Positions 33,615 through 42,229 of a stretch of DNA of 64,000 bases are shown in pieces. Source of the DNA: AC-38 sp033856025. GTDB taxonomy: Bacteria; Actinomycetota; Thermoleophilia; Solirubrobacterales; Solirubrobacteraceae. Both the position numbers and the translations under genes were made by a program. The DNA lies in contig JAWVFQ010000001.1 in assembly GCA_033856025.1 (NCBI GenBank), positions 62,001 through 126,000 of the forward strand, given 5' to 3'. Each line of letters begins with the position of its first letter. Positions within the stretch are counted from its first letter, which is position 1. Below the pieces are notes generated by a model, which saw only the letters and a program-made list of their open reading frames with translations, was not told where the DNA came from and did no database searches.

Positions 33615-35450
33615 ATGCGCGAATGGTTGTCCGGGGACGTTCTGCCTCGCGTGCGCGTCGCGGCGCGTCGCTTCGTGGACGACCGCCTGCGCCGCCCTTG
33701 GCTGGCCGGAATCAGCGCCCGGAGCCTTGTCCGAGGGCGCTTCGCGACAGCTCGCCGCGCCGCGGCGCTGGCGGCCGGAGGGCGCGGCGCCGCGGCCGTC
33801 CGCGCCTATGGCGACGAGGAGATCGGGGTGGTGCGGGACGGTCTCGACGCGGCGGCCGTGGACCGCGCTCGCCCGCTCGTCGTGCTGGGCGCGCGCGCCG
33901 CGCCGCTGGCCCGGGCGCTCCAGGCCGACTTCCGCGATGTGCGCACCGGCGCGAGCGGGCGGGGCGGCGGCGAGGATGCGGTCTCGATCCTGGAGGGCGC
34001 CGGCGAGGGCGCTGTCCCGGTTCTGGCCGGATGGCTGGAGGCTGTCGTGCCGTCTCGCGCCGCCGAGCGGCTCGCCCAGCTGGGCGACCGCTCGCCGATC
34101 GTTGCGCTGGTGCCGGTCTGGCCGGAGGCCCGCCACGGTGCCATCGACGACGGCCCGGCGCGAACGCTGCGCACCCTGCGCTGGTGGGACGCCACGGCGA
34201 GACGGGCGGGGCTGGAGCCGGCGCTCGAGCTGCGGCGCGAGTCGCGCGGCTACCGCTGCCTCGTCCTGCGGACCGGGCCGACCGACGCCGCTCCGGCACC
34301 GCCTCCCGCGCGCGCGCCGGCTCCCACTCCGAACCGGCCGCGGGTTCGGGTCAACGACGACCTCTCGGTTGCCGGGTCGTTCGCCTGGATCTCGTCGAGC
34401 CTGGCTGTCGCCCTGGACGAGATCGGCGTGCCGGTGTCGGTCGCACCCACCAAGGTCACGCCCACGCTGGAGCCCGCCACGCGCCGGCGACTGGACGAGC
34501 TGATGGCCCGCGACGGCGATGCGGGCCCGGTGGCGGGCGAGCTGGGCTGGACGCACTTCTGGCGGCGCTACCGCCGGACGCTGGGGGGAGCCAAGCCCCT
34601 GCCGCTGTTCGCGATCAACTACCGCTTCGCCCGGTCCGATCCAGGGGGGTTCGATCCCTGGATGCGGGGCCTCATCGCCGGTTCGGCCCCCATCGCTCCG
34701 ATCTCGACCTTCTGCCGCGACGTGCTCGCCGAGGCCGGAGTGGCCCCGGAACGGCTCCACGTCGTCCCCATGGGATTCACGTCGGGCGCGGAGTCGCCCG
34801 GCTCCGGCGTCCTGCCCGGTGGCCGGGACCTGAAGGTCCTGCACGTCACCAACTCCCTCGACGCCGAGCGCAACGGGACCGACCTGGCCATCGAGGCCTT
34901 CGCCGCCGCCTTCGCTCCCGGCGACGCCGCCACGCTGGTGGTTCGTGATTACGGGACGGGCTCGGCCGCTCTGCTGCGCTCGCTCGCGACCCTGCGCGAC
35001 CGGGGCTACGACGCCCGCTACTGGCCCGTCTTCTTCCCCCAGGAGGCGCTGGGGAGGTTCCTCTCGGCGTTCGACGTCCTGCTCGCCCCCTTTCGCGGGG
35101 AGGGCTTCGGCATCAAGCTCCTCGACGCGATGGCGGCCGGCCTGGCCGTCATCGCGCCGCCGTTCGGGGGGCCCAGGGACTTCATGGTCCCGGACGCGAC
35201 GCTCCACGTGCCCTACGACCTCGTGGCGGTCTCCTCCGGCTACGACAGCCGGTCGCTGGAGCTGGGCAACCGGCCGGAGTGGGCGCAGTGCCGGCCGGCC
35301 GGACTGGTCAGCGCCCTGGAGCTCGCCGCCGCCGACCCTGACGGCGTCCGGCGGAGGGGGGAGCTGGCCCGCCGCCACGCGCTGGCGGAGTTCAGCTGGC
35401 GGCGCAGCGCGGAGCGGGTCGCCGCGATCCTCGCGGAGGAGCTCGGCTGA
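33615..35450 (+). CDS. Glycosyltransferase family 4 with long N-terminal extension
   Basis: 611 aa from ATG 33615. Residues 1-225 form an extension without clear GT motifs, followed by a Pro/Ala linker (APAPPPARAPAPTPNRP). A GT-B enzyme begins at about residue 238 (RVRVNDDLSVAGSFAWISSSL). The C-domain has LKVLHVTNSLDAERNGTDLAIEAF, YWPVFFPQEALGRFLSAFDVLLAPFRGEGFGIKLLDAMAAG (consecutive motifs) with the E-G-F-G-IKLLD donor-binding loop, and HVPYDLVAV. The extension may be a degenerate second domain. It overlaps the flippase start (TGATG), and both probably belong to one repeat-unit pathway. Confidence 0.82.
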   Translation: MREWLSGDVLPRVRVAARRFVDDRLRRPWLAGISARSLVRGRFATARRAAALAAGGRGAAAVRAYGDEEIGVVRDGLDAAAVDRARPLVVLGARAAPLARALQADFRDVRTGASGRGGGEDAVSILEGAGEGAVPVLAGWLEAVVPSRAAERLAQLGDRSPIVALVPVWPEARHGAIDDGPARTLRTLRWWDATARRAGLEPALELRRESRGYRCLVLRTGPTDAAPAPPPARAPAPTPNRPRVRVNDDLSVAGSFAWISSSLAVALDEIGVPVSVAPTKVTPTLEPATRRRLDELMARDGDAGPVAGELGWTHFWRRYRRTLGGAKPLPLFAINYRFARSDPGGFDPWMRGLIAGSAPIAPISTFCRDVLAEAGVAPERLHVVPMGFTSGAESPGSGVLPGGRDLKVLHVTNSLDAERNGTDLAIEAFAAAFAPGDAATLVVRDYGTGSAALLRSLATLRDRGYDARYWPVFFPQEALGRFLSAFDVLLAPFRGEGFGIKLLDAMAAGLAVIAPPFGGPRDFMVPDATLHVPYDLVAVSSGYDSRSLELGNRPEWAQCRPAGLVSALELAAADPDGVRRRGELARRHALAEFSWRRSAERVAAILAEELG

Positions 35451-36982
35451 TGGCGGGTCCGCCGCCGGACCTCCCGCAGGACGCGATCGACGAGGCCGCC
35501 GCGGCGACGCGGGCAGAGGCATCGGCGCAGGACGTGCTGGACAGCCCGTCGGCCGGGGCCGCGGCGATTCGCGGCGGCGTGCTGCGCATCGTCGCCTACT
35601 TCGCCGGGGTCGTGCTGAGCATCGGCTCCGCGGCGCTGCTGTTCCGCCATCTGGGGGTGGACGGCGCCGGCCGCTACGTGACGGTGCTCTCCCTCGTCGC
35701 CGTGGTCGGCGGCCTTACGGAGGCCGGCCTCACCGCGCTCGGCGTGCGCGAGCTGTCCCAGCGAGCCGGCGCGGAGCGCGGCGCGGTCATGCGCACGCTC
35801 CTGGGCGTCCGGCTGATGCTGACGAGCGCCGGCGTGCTGCTCGCCGGGCTGTTCGCAGGGCTCGCGGGATACGGCGAGGTGCTCGTGATCGGGACCCTGG
35901 TGGCCGGCGTCGGACTCGTCTTCCAGAACCTCCAGAGCACGCTCGCCATCTCCCTGATGACGCGCCTGCGGTTCGGCTGGGTGGCGATCGCCGACCTGCT
36001 TCGCCAGGTCGTCACGGTCGCGCTGATCGTGGCCCTGGTCGAGCTGGGCGCCAGCATCCTTCCCTTCCTGGCCGTCCCGGTGGCCGCGTCGCTCGTGGTG
36101 CTGGCGCTGTCGGTACGACTGGTGCGAGGCGACGTCCCGGCCATCCCCTCCTTCGATTCGCGCGAGATGTGGCGCCTGACGCGCGAGGCGCTGCCGTTCG
36201 GCGTGGCGACGGCCGTCAACGCGATCTACTTTCGCGTGGCGATCATCATCGTCTCCCTCGTCGCGACGGCGCAGCAGACCGGGTACTTCGGCGCGTCCTT
36301 CCGCGTCATCGAGGTCCTGATCGTGATCCCCAGCCTGGCCGTCGGGGCCGTGTTCCCGATCTTCGCCCGAGCGGCGCGCGACGACCACACACGCCTGGCC
36401 TACGCGCTGGAGCGCTCGTTGGAGGCCTGCCTGATCTTCGGGTCGGTGGTGGCGCTCGGCGTGTCGGTCGGGGCGCCGTTCATCATCGACGTCGTCGCGG
36501 GGCCGAAGTTCGGCCCCGCCGTGGACGTGCTGCGGATACAGGGCCTGGCGCTGCTCGGGTCGTTCGCCACGGTGCCGTGGGGCTTCGTGCTGGTGAGCCT
36601 GGGCCGATATCGCGAGCTGCTCGTCATCAACGGAGTGGCGCTCGCGCTCAGCGCGGGGCTCACCGCGTTCCTGACGTCCGCCGACGGGGCGCGCGGCGCG
36701 GCCTTCGCCACCACCGTGGGTGAGTTCTTCCTCGCCGCGTCCGCGGCCTTCGTCCTGTACCGGTCCTACCCGGCGCTGCGCCCGTCGCTGCGAGTGGTCC
36801 CGGCGATCGTCGCGGCCGGTGCCCTCGCCGTGGCGGTCGCGGTGTTCGTTCCGCTCCCCGCCGTCGTGCTGGCGCCGCTGAGCGGCATCGTGTTCCTGAC
36901 AGTGGTCGCCGCCGCCGGCGCGATCCCCGACGAGCTGTTCGCCGAGGTGCGAAAGCTCCGACACAGCCGGACCGCCGCGTGA
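35450..36982 (+). CDS. Wzx-type polysaccharide flippase (second copy)
   Basis: 510 aa. The cytoplasmic N-terminus (about 1-45) is acidic and Ala-rich, ending in a DVLDSPSAGAAAIRGG segment like the DILDADEVRRRATSG of the flippase at 10208, then about 14 hydrophobic helices (VAYFAGVVLSIGSAALLFRHLG, ALGVRELSQRAG). It transports lipid-linked repeat units to the outer face of the membrane. It shares the overall plan with the copy at 10208 but little local identity, so they probably serve different substrates. Coupled on both sides: TGATG with the upstream and GTGA with the downstream glycosyltransferase. Confidence 0.85.
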   Translation: MAGPPPDLPQDAIDEAAAATRAEASAQDVLDSPSAGAAAIRGGVLRIVAYFAGVVLSIGSAALLFRHLGVDGAGRYVTVLSLVAVVGGLTEAGLTALGVRELSQRAGAERGAVMRTLLGVRLMLTSAGVLLAGLFAGLAGYGEVLVIGTLVAGVGLVFQNLQSTLAISLMTRLRFGWVAIADLLRQVVTVALIVALVELGASILPFLAVPVAASLVVLALSVRLVRGDVPAIPSFDSREMWRLTREALPFGVATAVNAIYFRVAIIIVSLVATAQQTGYFGASFRVIEVLIVIPSLAVGAVFPIFARAARDDHTRLAYALERSLEACLIFGSVVALGVSVGAPFIIDVVAGPKFGPAVDVLRIQGLALLGSFATVPWGFVLVSLGRYRELLVINGVALALSAGLTAFLTSADGARGAAFATTVGEFFLAASAAFVLYRSYPALRPSLRVVPAIVAAGALAVAVAVFVPLPAVVLAPLSGIVFLTVVAAAGAIPDELFAEVRKLRHSRTAA

Positions 36983-38160
36983 CCGCCCTGCGCATCGGGC
37001 TCAACCTCACGTTCCTCGTCGCGGACTCCGGCGGCTCGGGAAGCTACGCGCGGGAGCTGATCCCGGCGCTGCTGGGCGTTGAGCCCGGGGTGCGGATCAC
37101 CGGGTTCGTGAACGCGGACGCGCCGGACGCGGTCGCGCGCGCGCCCTGGGCCGGCGAGGTCGACTGGGTGCGCTTCCCGATTCACCCCCAGCGTCCCGGG
37201 CCGCTCGCGCCGCTGGTGTCCATGGCCGTCCAGTGGGGCGCACTGCCCGCGCTGGCGGCGCGCCGGCGTCTGGACGTCGTGCACGGCCTGGCCAACGTGG
37301 TGCCGCCGCTGCACCCACGGGTGGCCACCGTGGTCACCGTCCTCGACCTGATCTGGCTGCGCCACACGACGACGATGACGCGGCGCGCCACGCTGGGGAT
37401 GCGCCTCGCGGTCCCGCCGAGCGCACGGACCGCGGACCGGGTGATCGCGATCTCGCGCGCCGCGCGCGACGACCTGGTCCGGACGCTGCGCCTCCCGCCC
37501 GCGCGGGTCGATGTCACGCATCTCGGCGTGCGCCTGGACGAGACCGTCCCGCCCACCCCGGAGATGGAGCTGCGCCAGAGCCTCGGCCTCGGCGACGCGC
37601 CGTTCGTGCTCTGCGTCGCGCAGGTGCGCCCCCACAAGAACATCGGCGGTCTGGTCGAGGCGCTGGCCCGGCTGGCCGACGAGCGGACGAACCTGGTGGT
37701 CGTCGGCCCGCACACCGGCCACGAGGAGGAGCTGCGCGCGCGCGCGGCGCGGCTGGGCGTCGACCGGCGCGTGCACCTGCCGGGCTGGGTCTCCGACCCC
37801 GATCTCGAGGGGCTCTATCGAGCGGCCGCGTGCTTCGCTCTGCCTTCGTTCGAGGAGGGGTTCGGGCTGCCGATCCTCGAGGCGATGCGGCGGGGGACGC
37901 CGGTCGCCTGCTCGGACGCCAGCTCGCTGCCCGAGGTGGCGGGCGACGCGGCTGTCCTCTTCGACCCTCACGACCCCTCCTCGATCGCCGCGGCGTTGGA
38001 GCGGCTGCTCGGCGACGACGCGCTGCGCGCCCGGCTGGCGCAGGCCGGCCTCGCGCGCTGCCGGGATTTCACCTGGGAGGCGACGGCGCGCGCGACGCTG
38101 CAGAGCTACCGGCGCGCGCTGGCGGAACCTCGCGCAGGACGCGCGCGAACTCGCGCTTGA
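36979..38160 (+). CDS. Glycosyltransferase family 4 (mannosyltransferase-like)
   Basis: 393 aa from GTG 36979. LRIGLNLTFLVADSGGSGSYARELIPALL is the glycine-rich N-terminal loop. DVVHGLANVVPPL, VVTVLDLIWLRH, VIAISRAARDDLVR and VDVTHLGV build the N-domain. VLCVAQVRPHKNIGGLVEAL, FALPSFEEGFGLPILEAMRRG (E-x7-E) and DASSLPEVAGDAAVLFDP build the donor domain, a pattern shared by many mannosyltransferases. A paralogue with the same plan is at 39967. The Arg-rich C-terminus (residues ~363-393) is encoded in the 92-nt overlap with the convergent gene. Confidence 0.88.
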   Translation: MTALRIGLNLTFLVADSGGSGSYARELIPALLGVEPGVRITGFVNADAPDAVARAPWAGEVDWVRFPIHPQRPGPLAPLVSMAVQWGALPALAARRRLDVVHGLANVVPPLHPRVATVVTVLDLIWLRHTTTMTRRATLGMRLAVPPSARTADRVIAISRAARDDLVRTLRLPPARVDVTHLGVRLDETVPPTPEMELRQSLGLGDAPFVLCVAQVRPHKNIGGLVEALARLADERTNLVVVGPHTGHEEELRARAARLGVDRRVHLPGWVSDPDLEGLYRAAACFALPSFEEGFGLPILEAMRRGTPVACSDASSLPEVAGDAAVLFDPHDPSSIAAALERLLGDDALRARLAQAGLARCRDFTWEATARATLQSYRRALAEPRAGRARTRA

Positions 38161-39031
38161 GCTTGGAGAAGCGCGGGTCCCGCGGGCGCAGCGCCGCGGC
38201 GGCCGCGGCGACGGGGAGCGAGACCCGCGCCCCCGCGCGCATGACGCGCCGGGCCGCGCCGGGCGAGCGGTAGTAGCGCTCGGCGCTGCGGAAATAGTGG
38301 GGCGAGAACACCTGCGAGTCGGGGTCGCTGCCCTTGTCGGCGTGGACGACGACCGCGGCCGGCTCGAGGTGGACCTCCCAGCCCGCCGCCGTGATTCGGC
38401 TGAGCCACTCGGTCTCCTCGAGGTAGAGGAAGTAGCCCTCGTCCAGCGGGCCGGCCGCGTGCGCCGCCTCGCGGCGCACGAGCAGCGCCGCGCCCGTGGC
38501 GTGCGCCACACGGCCCGCCGGGCCCTCGAACCGCGCCCGCGGCAGCGTGTGCGGGTGCAGCCGGGTGCCGGCCAGTGGGTGCAGGAGCAGGCAGAAGTCG
38601 AAGAACAGCGTCACCAGGTTGGGGAAGCGCCGGTAGGCGTTGAACTGGAGCTCGCCGTCCGGTCCCTCCACGCGCGGGGCGACGACGCCGGCCCCGGGAT
38701 GGGCATCCAGGTGGTCCACCAGCCGCGTTACGGCGTTGTCGCGGGGGAAGGCGTCGGAGTTCAGGAGCAGCAGGGTCCGGCCGGATGCGACGGCGAGGCC
38801 CGCGTTGACCCCGGCGGCGAACCCGCGGTTCTCGGTGCGCGCGACGACCGTCGCGTCGGGCAGCGCCGCCTCCAGACGCGCCGCGCTCTGCGGCGTGGAG
38901 CCGTTGTCGACCACCACGACCTCCAGGCTCAGCCCGGGCGCGGCCGCGCGCGCCGCCCGCACCGCTCCGGCCGTCATGTCCTCGGTCCGGTAGTTGACGA
39001 CTACGAGCGAGACGTCGGGGCCGGCCGTCAC
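38069..39031 (-). CDS. Glycosyltransferase family 2 (rhamnosyltransferase-like)
   Basis: 320 aa from GTG 39031, GTGA overlap with the methyltransferase stop. VSLVVVNYRTEDMTAGAV, VVVDNGSTPQSAARLEAAL, NRGFAAGVNAGLAVASGRTLLLLNSDAFP (in consecutive parts; NSDA is the metal site) and DEGYFLYLEETEWLSRI, with the E-E-TEW base region of WbbL-type rhamnosyltransferases. The C-terminal 30 residues (Ala/Ser/Pro-rich) are encoded antisense to the end of the preceding plus-strand gene (92-nt overlap, the longest here). Confidence 0.87.
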   Translation of the reverse strand: MTAGPDVSLVVVNYRTEDMTAGAVRAARAAAPGLSLEVVVVDNGSTPQSAARLEAALPDATVVARTENRGFAAGVNAGLAVASGRTLLLLNSDAFPRDNAVTRLVDHLDAHPGAGVVAPRVEGPDGELQFNAYRRFPNLVTLFFDFCLLLHPLAGTRLHPHTLPRARFEGPAGRVAHATGAALLVRREAAHAAGPLDEGYFLYLEETEWLSRITAAGWEVHLEPAAVVVHADKGSDPDSQVFSPHYFRSAERYYRSPGAARRVMRAGARVSLPVAAAAAALRPRDPRFSKLKREFARVLREVPPARAGSSAASRAPSPPR

Positions 39032-39909
39032 GCCGGCTTCTCGAGCGCGAGGAAGGCCGACGTCCAGGGCGCCCCCTGCGCGCGCAGGACGAGGTGGGGC
39101 CACATGCGCCCCGTGGCCGGCTCCAGCCCGCCGGCCCCGTCGATGCGCGTCACGTTGTCCAGGGTGCGCGGGGAGACGTCAGCGTCCAGAGGCTGGACCA
39201 GGCGCAGGCCGGAGGGGTCGACGATCCGGACCCGGAGCTCGCGGGGAGTGAAGACGTCCTGCGCGCGGCGGCGCAGCGTCGCCTGCGGCGCGCGCCGGCC
39301 GCGGCTGGCCACGCGCAGGGCGGCGTGGAGCGGCGCCCAGTCTCCGAGGTGGCGCCCCAGGAAGCACTCGGTGGCGATCAGCACACAGCCGCCGGGCCGC
39401 ACCGCGCGGGCCATCTCCGCCGCCGCGCGCGCCACGTCGCCGGGGCCGCCGAAGTGCTCGATCGAGGACAGCGAGAACACGACGTCGAAGCTCTCGTCGG
39501 GGAAGTCGAGCCGGCGGGCGTCCATGTGGCGCACCTCGAGGCGGTCCCGGCGATAGGGGAACGGCGCGAAGGCGGCGGGGTCGTCGAGCATCGAGCCGAC
39601 GGCCTCCCCGGACGCGAAGTCGCCCTCCCCGTAGATGTCGGTGGCCACGATCCGTCCCAGCCGGTTGGCCAGCCAGAACAGGATCGCCTCGTGCCCCGCG
39701 CCGACCCCGAGTGCGCTCGTCTCCTCGCCCAGGCGCCCGGTCTCCCGCAGGTAGAGCGCGAGCATCGTGAACTCCCACAGCTTGCGCTGGACCTCCTCCT
39801 CGGGCGGAAGGCCGGGCGCGACGTCGCGCAGCATGGCGATGAAGGCCGGGTCGTCGAAGTCGGCTCGGTCGCAGAGCTTCACGTAGCGCCGGGAGAGCTC
39901 GGGGGCCAT
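39028..39909 (-). CDS. Class I SAM-dependent methyltransferase
   Basis: 293 aa from ATG 39909. SAM motif I region ETSALGVGAGHEAILFWLAN (GxGxG-like), motif II IVATDIYGEGDF, DARRLDFPDESFDVVFSLSSIEHFGG (post-II and motif III) and AVRPGGCVLIATE. The fold is that of small-molecule methyltransferases; the substrate is probably a glycan sugar or the non-reducing end of the chain, as methyl caps often end ABC-exported polymers and an ABC exporter lies at 49944-52024. Coupled to the glycosyltransferase downstream. Confidence 0.83.
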   Translation of the reverse strand: MAPELSRRYVKLCDRADFDDPAFIAMLRDVAPGLPPEEEVQRKLWEFTMLALYLRETGRLGEETSALGVGAGHEAILFWLANRLGRIVATDIYGEGDFASGEAVGSMLDDPAAFAPFPYRRDRLEVRHMDARRLDFPDESFDVVFSLSSIEHFGGPGDVARAAAEMARAVRPGGCVLIATECFLGRHLGDWAPLHAALRVASRGRRAPQATLRRRAQDVFTPRELRVRIVDPSGLRLVQPLDADVSPRTLDNVTRIDGAGGLEPATGRMWPHLVLRAQGAPWTSAFLALEKPA

Positions 39910-39966
39910 GGCGGCGTGATGCTGGCACACGCCGGGTCCGCTAACGTCGCCGCCCGCCGAGGCCCC

Positions 39967-41097
39967 ATGCACGTCGGACTCAATCTCATCTTCCTCGTCC
40001 CCGGCGAGACCGGCGGAATGGAGGTCGCGGCCCGCGAGCTCACTGACGCGCTGGTCTCGGCGGCGCCGGAAGTGCGCTTCACGGCGTTCGTCAATCGCGA
40101 GACCGCCGGGACGCCGGGACCGTGGGACGGCGCCGTGGAAACCGTGACGGTCCCGGTCCGCGCGACCAACCGAGTCGAATGGGTCCGCGGCGAGCAGCTG
40201 CTGCTGCCGCGCCTGGCCGCCCGCGCCGGGGTCGACCTCGTGCACAGCCTGGCCAGCACGGCGCCGGGGTGGGGCCCGTTCCGCCGGGTCGTGACGATCC
40301 ACGATCTGATCTACCGGGTCCACCCCGAGGCGCACGCCGGGATGCGGACGCTGGGGATGCGCGTCCTCGTCCCCCTCGCCGCCCGGCGCTCGCACCGGGT
40401 GATCGTCGACTCGCGCAGCACCCGCGACGACGTGGTCCGCCACCTGCGCGTCCCCGAGGGCAAGGTGGACGTCGTGCCGCTGGGGCTGGGTCGCAGCGCC
40501 CGTCCCGCGCCGCTGCCGGCGGCCGAGGTGCGCGAGCGCATCGGCGCGGGCGAGCGCTCCCTCGTGCTCAGCCTGTCCGCCAAGCGCCCACACAAGAACC
40601 TGCGCGGGCTGCTCGACGCGCTGGCGCTCATCCCGCCGGAGCGCCGCCCGGTCCTCGTGATGCCCGGCTATCCGACGTGGCACGAGGACGAGCTGCGCGA
40701 GCATGCCCGCGCGCTGGGCCTTCGGGACGACGTGCGCTTCCTGGGGTGGCTGGACGCCCGCGAGCTCGAGGGCCTGTACGCCGCGGCCGGCTGCTTCGTC
40801 TTCCCCTCCCTCTACGAGGGCTTCGGCCTGCCCGTCCTGGAGGCGATGGCGCGCGGGCTGGTCGTGATCTCCTCGGACCGAGCCTCGCTGCCCGAGGTGG
40901 CCGGCGACGCCGCGCTGCTCGTGGACCCGGAGTCGCCGGCCCAGATCGCCGAGGCGATCCAGCGCGTCCTCTCCGACGGCGGACTGGCCGAGCGGCTGCG
41001 CGAGGCTGGCCGCGCGCAGGCCGCGCGGTTCACGTGGGACGCCGCGGCGCGCGGCGTGCTGGCCAGCTACGAGCGCGCGCTGGGCTCGCGCGCGTAG
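39967..41097 (+). CDS. Glycosyltransferase family 4 (mannosyltransferase-like)
   Basis: 376 aa from ATG 39967. MHVGLNLIFLVPGETGGMEVAARELTDAL, DLVHSLASTAPGWG, VVTIHDLIYRVHP, VIVDSRSTRDDVVRHL, LSLSAKRPHKNLRGLLDAL, FVFPSLYEGFGLPVLEAMARG (E-x7-E) and DRASLPEVAGDAALLVDPES. It aligns by eye along its whole length with the gene at 36979, so the two are probably an older duplication. TAACGT at 39942-39947 is a possible -10, 19 nt upstream. Converges on the gene at 41067 with a 31-nt overlap. Confidence 0.88.
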   Translation: MHVGLNLIFLVPGETGGMEVAARELTDALVSAAPEVRFTAFVNRETAGTPGPWDGAVETVTVPVRATNRVEWVRGEQLLLPRLAARAGVDLVHSLASTAPGWGPFRRVVTIHDLIYRVHPEAHAGMRTLGMRVLVPLAARRSHRVIVDSRSTRDDVVRHLRVPEGKVDVVPLGLGRSARPAPLPAAEVRERIGAGERSLVLSLSAKRPHKNLRGLLDALALIPPERRPVLVMPGYPTWHEDELREHARALGLRDDVRFLGWLDARELEGLYAAAGCFVFPSLYEGFGLPVLEAMARGLVVISSDRASLPEVAGDAALLVDPESPAQIAEAIQRVLSDGGLAERLREAGRAQAARFTWDAAARGVLASYERALGSRA

Positions 41098-42224
41098 TCC
41101 GCGGCGACCGCGTCGAGCGAGGACTCGATCGACAGCCGCGCGGCGTTGCGGGCGAACCACTCGGCCGTGCGGTCCCGCAGGGCCGGGCCGGCCTCGTGGA
41201 TGCGGACGATCGCCGCGGCGAGGTCCTCGGGCGACGCGGAGGCGGCGATCGTCCCGTTCTCGCCCTCCTCGACGAGCTCGGTGGCGGCGTTGTCGGGGTC
41301 CGCCACCACGACGCTCGGCGTGCCGCGCGACGCCGCCTCCACCACGACCAGCCCGTAGCCCTCGCGGCGCGAGGGCAGCGCCATGCACAGCGCGCGCCCC
41401 AGCGCCCGGTCCACCGTGTCGGCGTCGACGAACCCGTGGACGTGCACGACGCCCTCCAGCCCCAGTTCGTGGACGGCGCGCTCCACCTCGGGGCGGTCCG
41501 GCCCGTCGCCGAACACGTCGGCGCGCAGCGACGGGATGGTCTCGCGGGCGAGTGCGATCCCCGGCACCAGCGCCGGCGCGCGCTTCTCGGGGATATGGCG
41601 TCCGGCGAACACGACCACGGGCTCAGGGGGCTCCGGGCCCCGAGGCTCCAGCGCGCCGCGGTACTCGCCCTCCAGCACGCGGACGTCACCGCGCAGCCCC
41701 TCGTCGCGCAGCCGGCGCGCGTGCAGTCGCGAGAACGCGTACGCGCGCTGGCGCAGGCGCACGCAGCGGCGCTGCACCCACCAGCCGGCGGCGCCGCCGG
41801 CCCGGCCGAGGTACTCGCGCCAGTAGTCGCGCGTCCACAGCTCGTGCCAGTCCACGACGAGCCGGTAGCCGCGCAGCCGGCGCAGCGCGCCCGCGGCCAG
41901 GAGGGAGAAGTAGGGGAATGACGCCGTGTGCACGACGTCGTAGCGCCGGCCGTGGCGCAGCAGGTGCCACAGCACCCCGGCGCCGAAGACCAGCGGCGGG
42001 GCGATCCGCCGCCGCCCGCTGGTGTAGAACTCCATGCGCGGTCCCGCCGCGACCACCCGCACGCCAGGCAGGTCGGGCCGCTCGCCGCGCGGCCACTGGC
42101 GAAGGGTGAGGAGGGTCACCTCGTGGCCGGACTCCGCGAGGCGCTCGGCCAGGTTGCGGTACCAGCGCTCGGCGCCGCCGATCGTGTACGGGTACAGGCA
42201 GTCGTAGACCAGGCAGACGCGCAT
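41067..42224 (-). CDS. Glycosyltransferase family 4
   Basis: 385 aa from ATG 42224. MRVCLVYDCLYPYTIGGAERWYRNLAERLAESGHEV is a textbook GT4 N-terminus (shown in part by GGAERW); DVVHTASFPYFSLLA, VVFAGRHIPEKRAPALVPGI, VFGDGPDRPEVERAV and LPSRREGYGLVVVEAASRGTP (E-x7-E region) follow. A basic patch between domains (VQRRCVRLRQRAYAFSRLHARR) may contact the membrane. It lies 5 nt downstream of the membrane protein at 42230 and so in the same unit. Confidence 0.87.
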   Translation of the reverse strand: MRVCLVYDCLYPYTIGGAERWYRNLAERLAESGHEVTLLTLRQWPRGERPDLPGVRVVAAGPRMEFYTSGRRRIAPPLVFGAGVLWHLLRHGRRYDVVHTASFPYFSLLAAGALRRLRGYRLVVDWHELWTRDYWREYLGRAGGAAGWWVQRRCVRLRQRAYAFSRLHARRLRDEGLRGDVRVLEGEYRGALEPRGPEPPEPVVVFAGRHIPEKRAPALVPGIALARETIPSLRADVFGDGPDRPEVERAVHELGLEGVVHVHGFVDADTVDRALGRALCMALPSRREGYGLVVVEAASRGTPSVVVADPDNAATELVEEGENGTIAASASPEDLAAAIVRIHEAGPALRDRTAEWFARNAARLSIESSLDAVAADYAREPSARS

Positions 42225-42229
42225 CGCGG

